NCBI GenBank assembly: GCA_900551205.1
Contig: URUW01000099.1
Location: forward strand, 1 to 6,731
Length of the DNA stretch: 6,731 nucleotides
DNA from: an uncultured Collinsella sp.
GTDB lineage: Bacteria; Actinomycetota; Coriobacteriia; Coriobacteriales; Coriobacteriaceae
Direction of reading: 5' to 3'
Made by a program: the position numbers and the translations under genes. The notes beneath the pieces are model-generated. The model was not told the DNA's origin, did no database searches, and saw nothing but the letters and a program-made list of their open reading frames with translations. Shown here piece after piece: positions 1 through 6,442 of this stretch; positions within the stretch are counted from its first letter, which is position 1; each line of letters starts with the position of its first letter.

Positions 1-1
1 G

Positions 2-637
2 CTTGACTCCGTCGCCGGACGTGCCGCCGCACTCATGGGCCCGTTTGCCCAGCTCGACGGTGTTAACAAATGCGGCGTGTCCATTGCCGTACTCACTCTG
101 GATTCCAAGCCCTGTGACCAGGACACGCAACGCCCCGTCATCAACACTTCGCTCGCCATCCGTCTGGTGCTCGACCGCGCGGCCACCACGCAGGAGGCCG
201 TCGACCTGCTTTCTGCCTACGACATGCACGCCATGGCCGGACGCGACTATCACTTCTTTATCAACGACGCCGCCGGTGACGCGCGGGTGGTGGAGTGGGA
301 TCCGCGCGATCCCGACCGTGCATGCAAGGCGACGCCCGTACGCCAGGTCACGAACTTCTACGCCTGCTATGGCGACGAAGTGCTGCCCAACCAAAAGAAT
401 GGCGAGCTGGGCCATGGCAAAGAGCGCGCCATCGCCATCGCCGATGTCCTTGACGCCCATGTCGGTGCCCAGGACGAAACGATTGCCTGGGAAGCCCTGC
501 GAGCCGCAGCGCAAGAGCCCAATCCGGAAGACATCACCAGCAATACGCAATGGTCGGTCGTCTTTGACAATACCGAGCCCGCTGCCGCCATCACGCTGCG
601 CCGCCACTGGGGCAACGTCGATGCCTTCGCACTGTAA
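2..637 (+). CDS. Linear amide C-N hydrolase (choloylglycine hydrolase / penicillin V acylase superfamily), 5' end outside window
   Basis: The reading frame is open from the window edge, so the first ATG at 35 is internal and only the last 211 residues are visible. Enzymes of this family (about 320-350 residues) are N-terminal-nucleophile hydrolases that cut amide bonds in bile salts, penicillin V or N-acyl amides. The catalytic Cys lies at the mature N terminus, upstream of this window. Family hallmarks seen here are DGVNKCGVSIAVLTLD (nt 56-103), the INTSLAIRLVLDRAATTQEA helix (nt 140-199), HFFINDAAGDARVVEW (nt 251-298), TNFY (nt 350-361), where the Asn fits the conserved active-site Asn, GHGKER (nt 410-427), whose Arg fits the conserved late Arg, and the C-terminal QWSVVFDNTEPAA strand pair. 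Substrate cannot be told from this part: bile-salt hydrolase, penicillin V acylase or N-acyl amidase all remain possible. No signal peptide can be judged. The gene is followed by 139 nt before pfk. Confidence 0.85.
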   Translation, partial: LDSVAGRAAALMGPFAQLDGVNKCGVSIAVLTLDSKPCDQDTQRPVINTSLAIRLVLDRAATTQEAVDLLSAYDMHAMAGRDYHFFINDAAGDARVVEWDPRDPDRACKATPVRQVTNFYACYGDEVLPNQKNGELGHGKERAIAIADVLDAHVGAQDETIAWEALRAAAQEPNPEDITSNTQWSVVFDNTEPAAAITLRRHWGNVDAFAL

Positions 638-703
638 GGAGCCAGGCCCGTCGACCTTACGTTCCCTGACGTTGCTTACATTTCCATACGCTTGAGCTAA
701 CAC

Positions 704-739
704 GTTTTACCCCCGTATCAACAGTGTGCGGGGGTAAAC
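704..739 (+). terminator. GC-rich hairpin after the hydrolase gene, possible terminator
   Basis: TTTACCCCCG (706-715) and CGGGGGTAAA (729-738) form a perfect 10-bp stem around a 13-nt loop, and G704-C739 can add a pair across a bulged T. It sits 67 nt past the hydrolase stop and 38 nt before the pfk start, where a terminator would be expected. No T-run follows on either strand, so an intrinsic terminator is only one reading. An RNA or DNA site acting on the next gene is the alternative. Confidence 0.4.
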
Positions 740-748
740 TTATGCGCA

Positions 749-757
749 TGTTATAAC
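749..757 (+). promoter_or_regulatory. Candidate extended -10 promoter for pfk
   Basis: TGTTATAAC matches the extended -10 form TGnTATAAT at eight of nine places. No good -35 box lies 17 nt upstream, where the right arm of the 704-739 hairpin falls, which is tolerable for an extended -10. A transcript would start near 764, leaving only about 13 nt before the ATG, just enough to include the ribosome binding site. This was judged by eye only. Confidence 0.3.
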
Positions 758-763
758 TTGCCC

Positions 764-770
764 GGAAGGA
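764..770 (+). promoter_or_regulatory. Ribosome binding site of pfk
   Basis: GGAAGGA lies 6 nt before ATG 777. It fixes this start for the phosphofructokinase, and the protein then begins directly with the expected first beta strand (MLRIGLLTSGGD). Confidence 0.8.
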
Positions 771-776
771 TTCACC

Positions 777-1856
777 ATGCTTAGGATCGGTCTTCTTACT
801 AGTGGCGGCGACTGCCAGGCGCTCAACGCCACCATGCGCGGCATTGTCAAAACGCTTATGACCAATAGCGAAGAGCCTATCGAGATTTATGGCTTTGAGG
901 ACGGCTATCAGGGCCTTATCTACAGCAGGTTCCGCGTCATGACGCCCGCCGATTTTAGCGGTATCCTCACCCGCGGCGGCACCATCCTGGGCACGAGTCG
1001 CACACCGTTCAAGCGTCTGGATACCCCCGAGACCGATGGTGTCGAGAAGGTGCCCGCAATGGTCCACACCTATCACAAGCTGCAGCTCGACTGCCTGTTT
1101 ATGCTGGGCGGCAACGGATCCACCAAGACCGCCAACCGCCTGCGCGAAGAGGGCCTCAACGTTATCGCCCTGCCCAAGACCATCGATAACGACACCTGGG
1201 GCACCGAGCTGACGTTTGGCTTTACGAGCGCCATCGACGTCGCCACCAAGTGCATCGACGACATCCACACCACTGCCTCGAGTCACGGCCGCGTGTTTGT
1301 CATCGAGATCATGGGCCACAAGGTCGGTTGGATTCCGCTGTATGCCGGCGTCGCGGGCGGCGCGGACGTCATCTTGATTCCCGAGATCCCCTACGACATG
1401 GACAACGTCATCAAGACCATCGAGCATCGCATGGAGACCGGCAGCCGCTTTACCATCGTAGCCGTCGCCGAGGGCGCTATCTCCAAGGAGGACGCGGCGC
1501 TGCCCAAGAAGGAGTACAAGAAAAAGCTCGCCGAGCGCACGAGTCCGTCGATCGTCTACGACATCGCCAAGGAGATCGAGGCCAAGACTGGTCGCGAGGC
1601 CCGCGTCGCCATCCCCGGCCACACGCAGCGCGGCGGCCAACCCGACGCCCAGGACCGCATCTTTGCGACCCAGTGCGGCGTCGAGGCGGCACTGGGGTGC
1701 CTACGCGGCGAGTTTGGCTACATGATTGCCCTGCGTGACGGCAAGATGTGCCACATGCCGCTCGAGGAGGTCGCCGGCAAGCTCAAATATGTCGACCCCC
1801 AGAGCGACCTGGTGCGCGAGGCCAAGGCGTTGGGCATCAGCTTCGGCGACGAATAG
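777..1856 (+). CDS. pfkA: 6-phosphofructokinase, atypical GGNGS / PKTIDND type
   Basis: This 359-residue cytoplasmic enzyme phosphorylates fructose 6-phosphate to fructose 1,6-bisphosphate, the committing step of glycolysis. Family motifs in order are SGGDCQALNA (9-18, phosphoryl-donor loop), GGNGS (111-115), PKTIDND (133-139, with the expected catalytic base Asp137), MGHKVGW (179-185), PEIPYD (202-207) and GHTQRGGQP (281-289). Compared with E. coli PfkA, the Mg-contacting Asp103 is Asn113, the donor-selecting Gly104 is kept as Gly114 (ATP-like), and Gly124 is Lys134 (typical of PPi-dependent enzymes). The donor is therefore uncertain. Gly at the first site suggests ATP, Lys at the second is shared with PPi enzymes but also occurs in some ATP enzymes, such as those of trypanosomes. 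The length is slightly above the 320 residues of E. coli PfkA, and the fold looks complete. The gene seems to be transcribed alone; its stop codon lies inside a large inverted repeat. Confidence 0.93.
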   Translation: MLRIGLLTSGGDCQALNATMRGIVKTLMTNSEEPIEIYGFEDGYQGLIYSRFRVMTPADFSGILTRGGTILGTSRTPFKRLDTPETDGVEKVPAMVHTYHKLQLDCLFMLGGNGSTKTANRLREEGLNVIALPKTIDNDTWGTELTFGFTSAIDVATKCIDDIHTTASSHGRVFVIEIMGHKVGWIPLYAGVAGGADVILIPEIPYDMDNVIKTIEHRMETGSRFTIVAVAEGAISKEDAALPKKEYKKKLAERTSPSIVYDIAKEIEAKTGREARVAIPGHTQRGGQPDAQDRIFATQCGVEAALGCLRGEFGYMIALRDGKMCHMPLEEVAGKLKYVDPQSDLVREAKALGISFGDE

Positions 1857-2032
1857 CCTCGGCCGAAACTGCTCTCATCGGAGGCCCCAGGGGTTACCTC
1901 CCAAATCGTCCTCGGACATGTCAGGATCCCGCCGTGCGCTTCACGCGGCGGGGTCCTTCCGTCCTGCGGAAAGATTTGGGAGGTAAGCTCTGGGGCCTCC
2001 TGCGGTAACTAGGGAGGCCGAGGCTATTCGTC
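1848..2032. repeat. Nested 185-bp inverted repeat that includes the pfk stop codon
   Basis: The outer arms 1848-1864 (GACGAATAGCCTCGGCC) and 2016-2032 are perfectly complementary over 17 bp. The left arm contains the last two codons and the TAG stop of pfk. Inside, arms 1880-1907 and 1973-2000 pair at 26 of 28 positions. The two stems are separated by unpaired stretches of exactly 15 nt on each side. The 65-nt apex holds another hairpin (1924-1956) and a small one, TTCCG/CGGAA (1957-1971). As RNA this would be a long 3'-UTR structure; as DNA it resembles a MITE or a palindromic intergenic repeat. No clear target-site duplication flanks it and no gene lies within. Confidence 0.8.
1924..1956 (+). 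terminator. Apical GC-rich hairpin, possible pfk terminator
   Basis: GGATCCCGCCG (1924-1934) pairs with CGGCGGGGTCC (1946-1956) over 11 bp including one G-T pair, with an 11-nt loop. Only a weak pyrimidine stretch (TTCC) follows, so intrinsic termination is not certain. It is the tip of the larger nested inverted repeat and lies 68 nt past the pfk stop. Confidence 0.3.
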
Positions 2033-2234
2033 TTCTTGCTGCAAGTGCGTGGGCTGAGATTTTGGGATGTTGCAAGCTCTTAGCTGAGAGTAGCACTGAC
2101 ATTTGTCCTGAAATGGCTGGTCGTTAGGGGTTGCTACCGGTAGTTGCGGTAGGGTTGGGGCAGATTCTAACTAGAAATGGTGGTCGCTACCGGTTGTTCT
2201 CGGCATACTCGGCTCATTCGATTACGGTCACCAC
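2033..2234 (+). promoter_or_regulatory. Upstream region of the XRE regulator with repeated motifs
   Basis: No gene is seen here. A module AAATGGCTGGTCG (2111-2123) followed by CTACCGGT (2134-2141) recurs as AAATGGTGGTCG (2175-2186) followed directly by CTACCGGT (2187-2194); the second copy lacks a 10-nt stretch between the two parts. CTACCGGTAG (2134-2143) is a perfect palindrome and a further CGGTAG half-site lies at 2147-2152. TTCTA-AC-TAGAA (2165-2176) is a separate palindrome. A weak promoter is possible: TTGCGG (2144-2149), 16 nt, TCTAAC (2166-2171), overlapping that palindrome. These would suit operator sites for self-regulation by the downstream DNA-binding protein, which is an inference. 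Confidence 0.4.
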
Positions 2235-2237
2235 ATG

Positions 2238-2243
2238 AAAGGA
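2238..2243 (+). promoter_or_regulatory. Ribosome binding site that decides the XRE start
   Basis: AAAGGA sits 6 nt before ATG 2250. The in-frame ATG at 2235 overlaps this site and has no purine-rich sequence before it, so 2250 is preferred. This drops five residues (MKGTV) from the longest frame. Confidence 0.75.
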
Positions 2244-2249
2244 ACTGTC

Positions 2250-3188
2250 ATGGATCTTGCGATGGCACAGCGGCTCGTCGATCGCCGCAAGGCTGCCGGG
2301 CTTTCTCAGGAGGCGCTTGCCGCCCAGCTGGGTGTGAGTCGTCAGGCTGTCAGTAAATGGGAGCGCAGCGAATCCTCTCCCGATACCGATAACCTTATTG
2401 CGCTCGCCGCGCTGTATGGCGTGTCGCTGGATGAGCTGCTGTATGGGGAGGCGGTGGATAGCACTGACGACTCGCAGGCTGATGATGAGGCGCAGAACAG
2501 CAACGCCGGCACCAAAGCTTCAGATAAGGCTGAGGAGGCTGAGGCTTCTACTGAACACGCTGATTGCAGCGATAAGCCACTTGTCGATATTTCCCTCGCG
2601 CGCGGCATCCACGTTATTGACCCCAACAAAGGCGAAGAGGTTCATGTTGGCTGGAATGGCATCCATGTGGCTAACGAGCGCAAGGGTGAAGAGGTCCATG
2701 TGGGGCCAGGCGGATTGCATATCGATACGCTTGAGGACGATGGACATAGTGTGCATACCAATGACGACGGCACCGTCACCATCGACGGCGAGACGTTTTC
2801 CAGCTGGAAGGAAGCACACGACAAGCTCGACCATCACGGCAAGCATTTCCACACCAAGGTCGGACGTGCATGGAACAAATTCCCCTTCCCTGCGCTTGTC
2901 GCCCTCGCCTATCTGGTGCTCGGCATTGTCTACGGCACATGGGCTACGGGACTCTTCCTCGTCTTTCTGATTCCCGTCTATTACGCGCTTGGCGACTTTA
3001 TCGACCAACGCCACTTATCTAAGCTGATCGAGGTCATCTACCCGGCAGCCGCCATCGCTTGGTTCCTCTACATGTGGCTCTGTTTGGGACAGCCCCATCC
3101 TGCATGGATCATCCTCATCACGATTCCCGTCATCAAAGCGCTCATGCGCTGGTGCCGCAAACAATGGAAGCACCGCCAACAGGCCTAA
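2250..3188 (+). CDS. Membrane-anchored XRE-family transcriptional regulator with tandem His/Gly repeats
   Basis: The protein has 312 residues. Residues 6-64 are a Cro/C1-type helix-turn-helix domain (RKAAGLSQEALAAQLGVSRQ, then AVSKWERSESSPD), which binds DNA. Residues 68-112 form an acidic, low-complexity linker. Residues 119-173 hold two near-identical 18-residue repeats (GIHVIDPNKGEEVHVGWN and GIHVANERKGEEVHVGPG) and a degenerate third starting GLHID, probably beta strands. A His-rich stretch (HDKLDHHGKHFH, 190-201) follows. About four hydrophobic helices end the protein (roughly 212-231, 233-250, 262-280, 284-300), with a basic tail that should be cytoplasmic. The likely role is a regulator tethered to the inner membrane face that senses an envelope or metal signal; both signal and targets are unknown. 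XRE regulators with C-terminal membrane helices occur in Gram-positive bacteria, but the repeat block is not one I can name. It faces the ABC operon convergently. Confidence 0.85.
   Translation: MDLAMAQRLVDRRKAAGLSQEALAAQLGVSRQAVSKWERSESSPDTDNLIALAALYGVSLDELLYGEAVDSTDDSQADDEAQNSNAGTKASDKAEEAEASTEHADCSDKPLVDISLARGIHVIDPNKGEEVHVGWNGIHVANERKGEEVHVGPGGLHIDTLEDDGHSVHTNDDGTVTIDGETFSSWKEAHDKLDHHGKHFHTKVGRAWNKFPFPALVALAYLVLGIVYGTWATGLFLVFLIPVYYALGDFIDQRHLSKLIEVIYPAAAIAWFLYMWLCLGQPHPAWIILITIPVIKALMRWCRKQWKHRQQA
2604..2768 (+). repeat. In-frame tandem repeat coding for 18-residue GIHV..KGEEVHVG units
   Basis: Two 54-bp units (2604-2657 and 2658-2711) encode GIHVxxxxKGEEVHVG plus two residues each. A third, diverged 19-residue unit (2712-2768, GLHID...VHTNDD) follows. 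The DNA copies have drifted more than the protein copies, which suggests that the repeat is old and selected at protein level. Confidence 0.75.
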
Positions 3189-3231
3189 CACGCTCCGACC
3201 CACCAGCACCCAACCACCCCCGCCCTTCTCC

Positions 3232-3302
3232 TAAGTTGCGGTGAGATAGGGACTGTTTTGAAGCTCCAAAGCGCCAAACAGTCCGTATATCACCGCAACT
3301 TA
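3232..3302. repeat. 71-bp near-perfect palindromic element
   Basis: Arms 3232-3258 and 3276-3302 pair at 25 of 27 positions (each begins from the outside with TAAGTTGCGGTGA), with a 17-nt loop. No T-run follows on either strand, so it is not a standard intrinsic terminator. The size and symmetry fit a REP- or MITE-like dispersed palindrome. Confidence 0.75.
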
Positions 3303-3312
3303 CAAACAACTG

Positions 3313-3349
3313 GGTCAGTTCCGGCACGGAGATTAGCATTGAGCTGACC
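3313..3349. repeat. Small inverted repeat between two larger palindromes
   Basis: GGTCAGTTC (3313-3321) pairs with GAGCTGACC (3341-3349) over 9 bp including one G-T pair, with a 19-nt loop. It fills most of the space between the two larger palindromes. No T-run follows. Confidence 0.45.
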
Positions 3350-3353
3350 GCGC

Positions 3354-3513
3354 GCCACGAAAAGGGGCCATCTACTACGTTTAACTCGATGGGGCCAACC
3401 ATGACCGCCTTTTTCGAAAATCGACAGGCCTTCTACCTGCGGTTTTATTTTTCGTTTTCCCGGCATGGTTGAGGGTGTCCAATTAAACGTAGTAGATAGG
3501 CCCGTTTTGTGGC
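3354..3513. mobile_element. MITE-like 160-bp imperfect palindrome
   Basis: Terminal arms 3354-3384 and 3483-3513 match as inverted repeats over about 31 nt, with a few small gaps and mismatches. The core ATCTACTACGTTTAA is perfect on both sides. Inside, CAACCATGACCG (3396-3407) pairs with CGGCATGGTTG (3461-3471) with one bulge, and the centre (about 3415-3450) has another weak pairing. The two outer stems are separated by 11 nt on each side. There is no transposase; such elements are normally moved in trans. I see no convincing target-site duplication, so mobility is inferred from structure alone. Confidence 0.5.
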
Positions 3514-3592
3514 ATACGACCCATTCAAGCCCAATCTCGAAGGCTAAAGAAAGCCTCTCATCCACGCCTGCGGGCAAAAGATAGCAAAGCAA

Positions 3593-3627
3593 CAAACGCC
3601 GGGTCGCTCGTAGGTGCCCGGCGTTTG
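3593..3627 (-). terminator. Second terminator of the ABC transporter operon
   Basis: CAAACGCCGGG (3593-3603) and CCCGGCGTTTG (3617-3627) form a perfect 11-bp stem with a 13-nt loop. Read on the minus strand the stem is followed by a T-rich stretch (TTGCTTTGC), as an intrinsic terminator should be; on the plus strand it is not. It would back up the hairpin next to the permease stop. Confidence 0.65.
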
Positions 3628-3637
3628 CGCAGATAAA

Positions 3638-3672
3638 ACCTGCCAAAATAAACCTGTCCCTTTTTGGCAGGT
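3638..3672 (-). terminator. First terminator of the ABC transporter operon, directly at the permease stop
   Basis: ACCTGCCAAAA and TTTTGGCAGGT form a perfect 11-bp stem (3638-3648 with 3662-3672) and a 13-nt loop. On the minus strand a short TTT follows. The stem overlaps the TGA stop codon of the permease by one base. The A-rich and T-rich stem base makes it a fair terminator in both directions, so it may also stop transcripts from the XRE side. Confidence 0.7.
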
Positions 3673-6442
3673 CACTCGGCGCTCTTGAGGGCGCCGACCA
3701 TGTCGATCTTGTTGAGGGTACGATTGGTGGCTAGGTTGACGATAAACGTAAAGCCAAAGGAAAGCACCACGGCGAGCACGTAGCTTAGCGGCTCGACTTC
3801 GACGTCAAAGTACAGCGACGGCATCTGCAAAATGTACGTAAAACTCTCGGCCAGCAAGCCGCCCAGTGGCACGCCCAGCGCGGCGCCAATTGCCGTGAGG
3901 ATCAACGTCTCCTTGTTGACGTAATGGTGCACCTCGCCACGGCGGAAGCCCAGCACCTTGATGGTCGCCAGCTCGCGTTCGCGCTCGGAGATATTCGTGT
4001 TGGACAGCGTAAACACCACCACAAACGACAGGCATGCCGCCATAAAAGTCACGAGCACCACGACCGAATTGATGATCGCAAAGTTCGCCTCGTAGTTCTG
4101 CCAATGTTCGGCCGTGCTCGAGATGGTGAGCCAACCGTCGCTCTTAAGCTTCTTGCTAAACGCAATCTGGTCGGCCGACGAGCCCTTAAGCAGCACAAAG
4201 ACGCCGTTGAGGCGTGCGCTTCGACCGAACGCGCGCTCATAGGTGCCCTGCGTCATGTAAAGCGTGTTGCCAAGATAGTTAAGCGAAATGTCACTGACTT
4301 TGACCTTGGCAACATTGAGCGACGAATCCTGGACGTATGCCGTATCGCCCGGCTGAATCCCCAGCACCAGCTGTGAACTCTTACTCAGATACACGTCTCC
4401 GTCACGCAAAGACAGCGGCTCTTTGGACTCGTCCTCTAGGCGCACGTAGTCATCCAGGTCGTTCGTGCGGTCATCGGGCACCACGATCAGCTGCACGGTC
4501 TCGCTCTTTCCGCCGAATGTAAAGGTAACGTTGTCGGTCATAATCGGCAGCGTCGAAGTCACGGTCACGTTGGAATCCTTGGCTGCACTGCGCTCATCCA
4601 ACGCCGCGCACGTCTGCGAAAAATCATCGGGATTGGCGACCGCCAGCAAATCGTAGCGTGTGATGTGCCCGTACTGCTTGGGCGACAGCGCGACCGACGT
4701 ATCACGGATGCCCATACCGCAAATCACAAGCGCCGTGCAGCCCGCAATGCCAAAGATGGTCATAAAGGCGCGCTTTTTGTAGCGGAACAGGTTACGCGCC
4801 GCCACCTTGTTTAAGAAGCCCATGCGGCGCCAGATAAATCCGATACGCTCGAGCAGGATGCGCGAGCCGGCGGGCGGAGCCTTGGGACGCATGAGCGAGG
4901 CAGGGGTCTCGGCCATCTCGTGGCGGCAGGCGATAATCGTGGCTCCCACCACGCCCACGGCAAACAGCGCCACCGAAACGATCGAGGACACGATGTCGTA
5001 CGAAAGTAGCATCTGGGGCAGCGAGTACATGTCGTCGAACACCGTAAACAAGAACAGCGGCAGACCCACAAATCCGATGATATTGCCGAGCACGCCACCG
5101 ATCAGACACGCCCACAGCGAGTAGTCCACATATTTGGACAGGATACGCCCGCGTGAATAGCCGAGCGCCTTGTACAGGCCAATAAGCGTGCGCTCCTCCT
5201 CGACCATGCGGGTGGCGGTGGTGAGGCTGATAAGCACGGCGACGATAAAGAAGATGAACGGGAACACCGTGGCGATGGCCTCGATCGAAGAACTATCGCT
5301 CTCGACGCTCGAGTAGCTTGCGATATTGCCGCGGTCCTGGATGTACCAGGTGCATTCGCCCAGGTCAGAGAGCTCGGCGCGGGCATCGGCAAACTGCTGG
5401 TCGGCGGCGGCGCGGCGCTGGTCCAGGTCGGCTTGCGCCTGCGCACGCTCGTCGCTGCCCTCGGCCATGCGATTGATGTTGTCCTGCTCGATCCCAAAGA
5501 CCATATTCGCCTGACGCTCAGCCGCGTCCAAGCTCGCCGGTGTGTCGACCGTCAGCTCCTGAGTGCGCGCCTTCTCACGCTCCTCGCGGATCTTCTCGAT
5601 ATTGCCCTTGACCTCATTGATCTTTGCCGAGTAGGCATCCGAATAGGAGTTGAGGCTCTTGGCTCCCTCGACGACCACGTGGACAGCGGAGTAGGAAGAA
5701 GATGTCGCGGCATCCTCGCTCACGTAGAACTTGTAGTCCGCAGTCGAAGCAGCACGGAAGGCGTTGACCGTCGAGTCGGAGCTCACGTCGGTGGGATCGA
5801 GAACCTCTGCCGTGATGGTGTAGTCCCCATCGGCAAACTGGTCCTTGGCGCTTTGGTTCGACGAGCTCGCATCGTTGGCGGCAAAGCTCACCGTATCGCC
5901 GATTTTCTTGCCCGAAGCCTTCAAAAAACGTGAGGTCACCGCGACCTCGCCGGCACACTCGGGCAAATCGCCGCTCAACAGCACCGGTTGATCGATATTC
6001 TCCCTGGAAAGGCTCTGGACAACCACGCGCTCGCGCGTTGTGCCCACGGCGGTGTAGGCAGTCTCGGTGTAGATGCCCTCGGCCGTCTCGACGCCATCGA
6101 CCTCTTGGATCGCAGCAAGATCGTCATCGGTCAGACCATAGGTCGACTGCACGTTGATGTCATAAACATTCTGCTGGTCAAAATAGGCATCGACCGAATC
6201 GCACAGATCCTCGCAACCCGCCTTGAGGCCGCACATCACGCTCACGCCGAGCGCCGTGATTACGACGATGGATAAGAAGCGCTTAAGACTGCCTCGGATT
6301 GTGCGGTAGATGCTACGGCGAAAAACCATCGGCACCATGTCGTTTGAGCTTTGGGCGGTGCGGTAGGTCGTAAAATCCTGCTCGCGCTCCGTGTTCTGCG
6401 CGTCGCGGCGCTGGCTGTTTTGGCGGTCCTGGTCCATGGGCG

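Larger units (their letters stand above)
3189..3671. other. Convergent intergenic region filled with inverted repeats
   Basis: This 483-nt stretch between the XRE stop and the permease stop has no credible gene. Open frames across it on the minus strand (for example 3290-3646) have no recognisable domain, no clear ribosome binding site, and run through the palindromes. In order it contains a 71-bp palindrome (3232-3302), a hairpin (3313-3349), a 160-bp MITE-like palindrome (3354-3513), and two hairpins that terminate the minus-strand operon (3593-3627, 3638-3672). A short AGGCT/AGCCT hairpin also lies at 3541-3556. Only the first 43 nt, a C-rich stretch, lack obvious structure. Confidence 0.8.

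Noticed and set aside
634..660. GTAAGG/CCTTAC inverted repeat at the hydrolase stop codon
   Set aside because: Only 6 bp with a 15-nt loop and no T-run, so it is too weak to call a terminator.
657..1640. 327-codon open frame on the minus strand across the pfk gene
   Set aside because: It lies wholly opposite a clear phosphofructokinase, has no recognisable domain, and its composition (Asp, Gly, Ala, Leu, Val rich) is what the antisense of GC-rich coding DNA gives.
1857..2015. Short frames in the pfk 3' region as possible small genes
   Set aside because: They are out-of-frame continuations through the palindrome with no ribosome binding site or recognisable sequence.
2604..2768. Tandem repeats considered as a possible CRISPR or noncoding repeat array
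   Set aside because: There are only two good units, in phase with the reading frame, and conserved better in protein than in DNA. It is a protein repeat.
2520..3014. 164-codon minus-strand open frame opposite the XRE gene
   Set aside because: It is antisense to a frame with a clear helix-turn-helix and membrane helices, and has no domain of its own.
3290..3646. 118-codon minus-strand open frame in the convergent intergenic region
   Set aside because: It runs through the MITE-like palindrome and a terminator stem, shows no domain, and is best explained as a chance frame in repeat DNA.
5433..5933. 166-codon plus-strand open frame opposite the permease
   Set aside because: It is a shadow of the permease coding sequence; the minus-strand frame has continuous family features over 925 residues.
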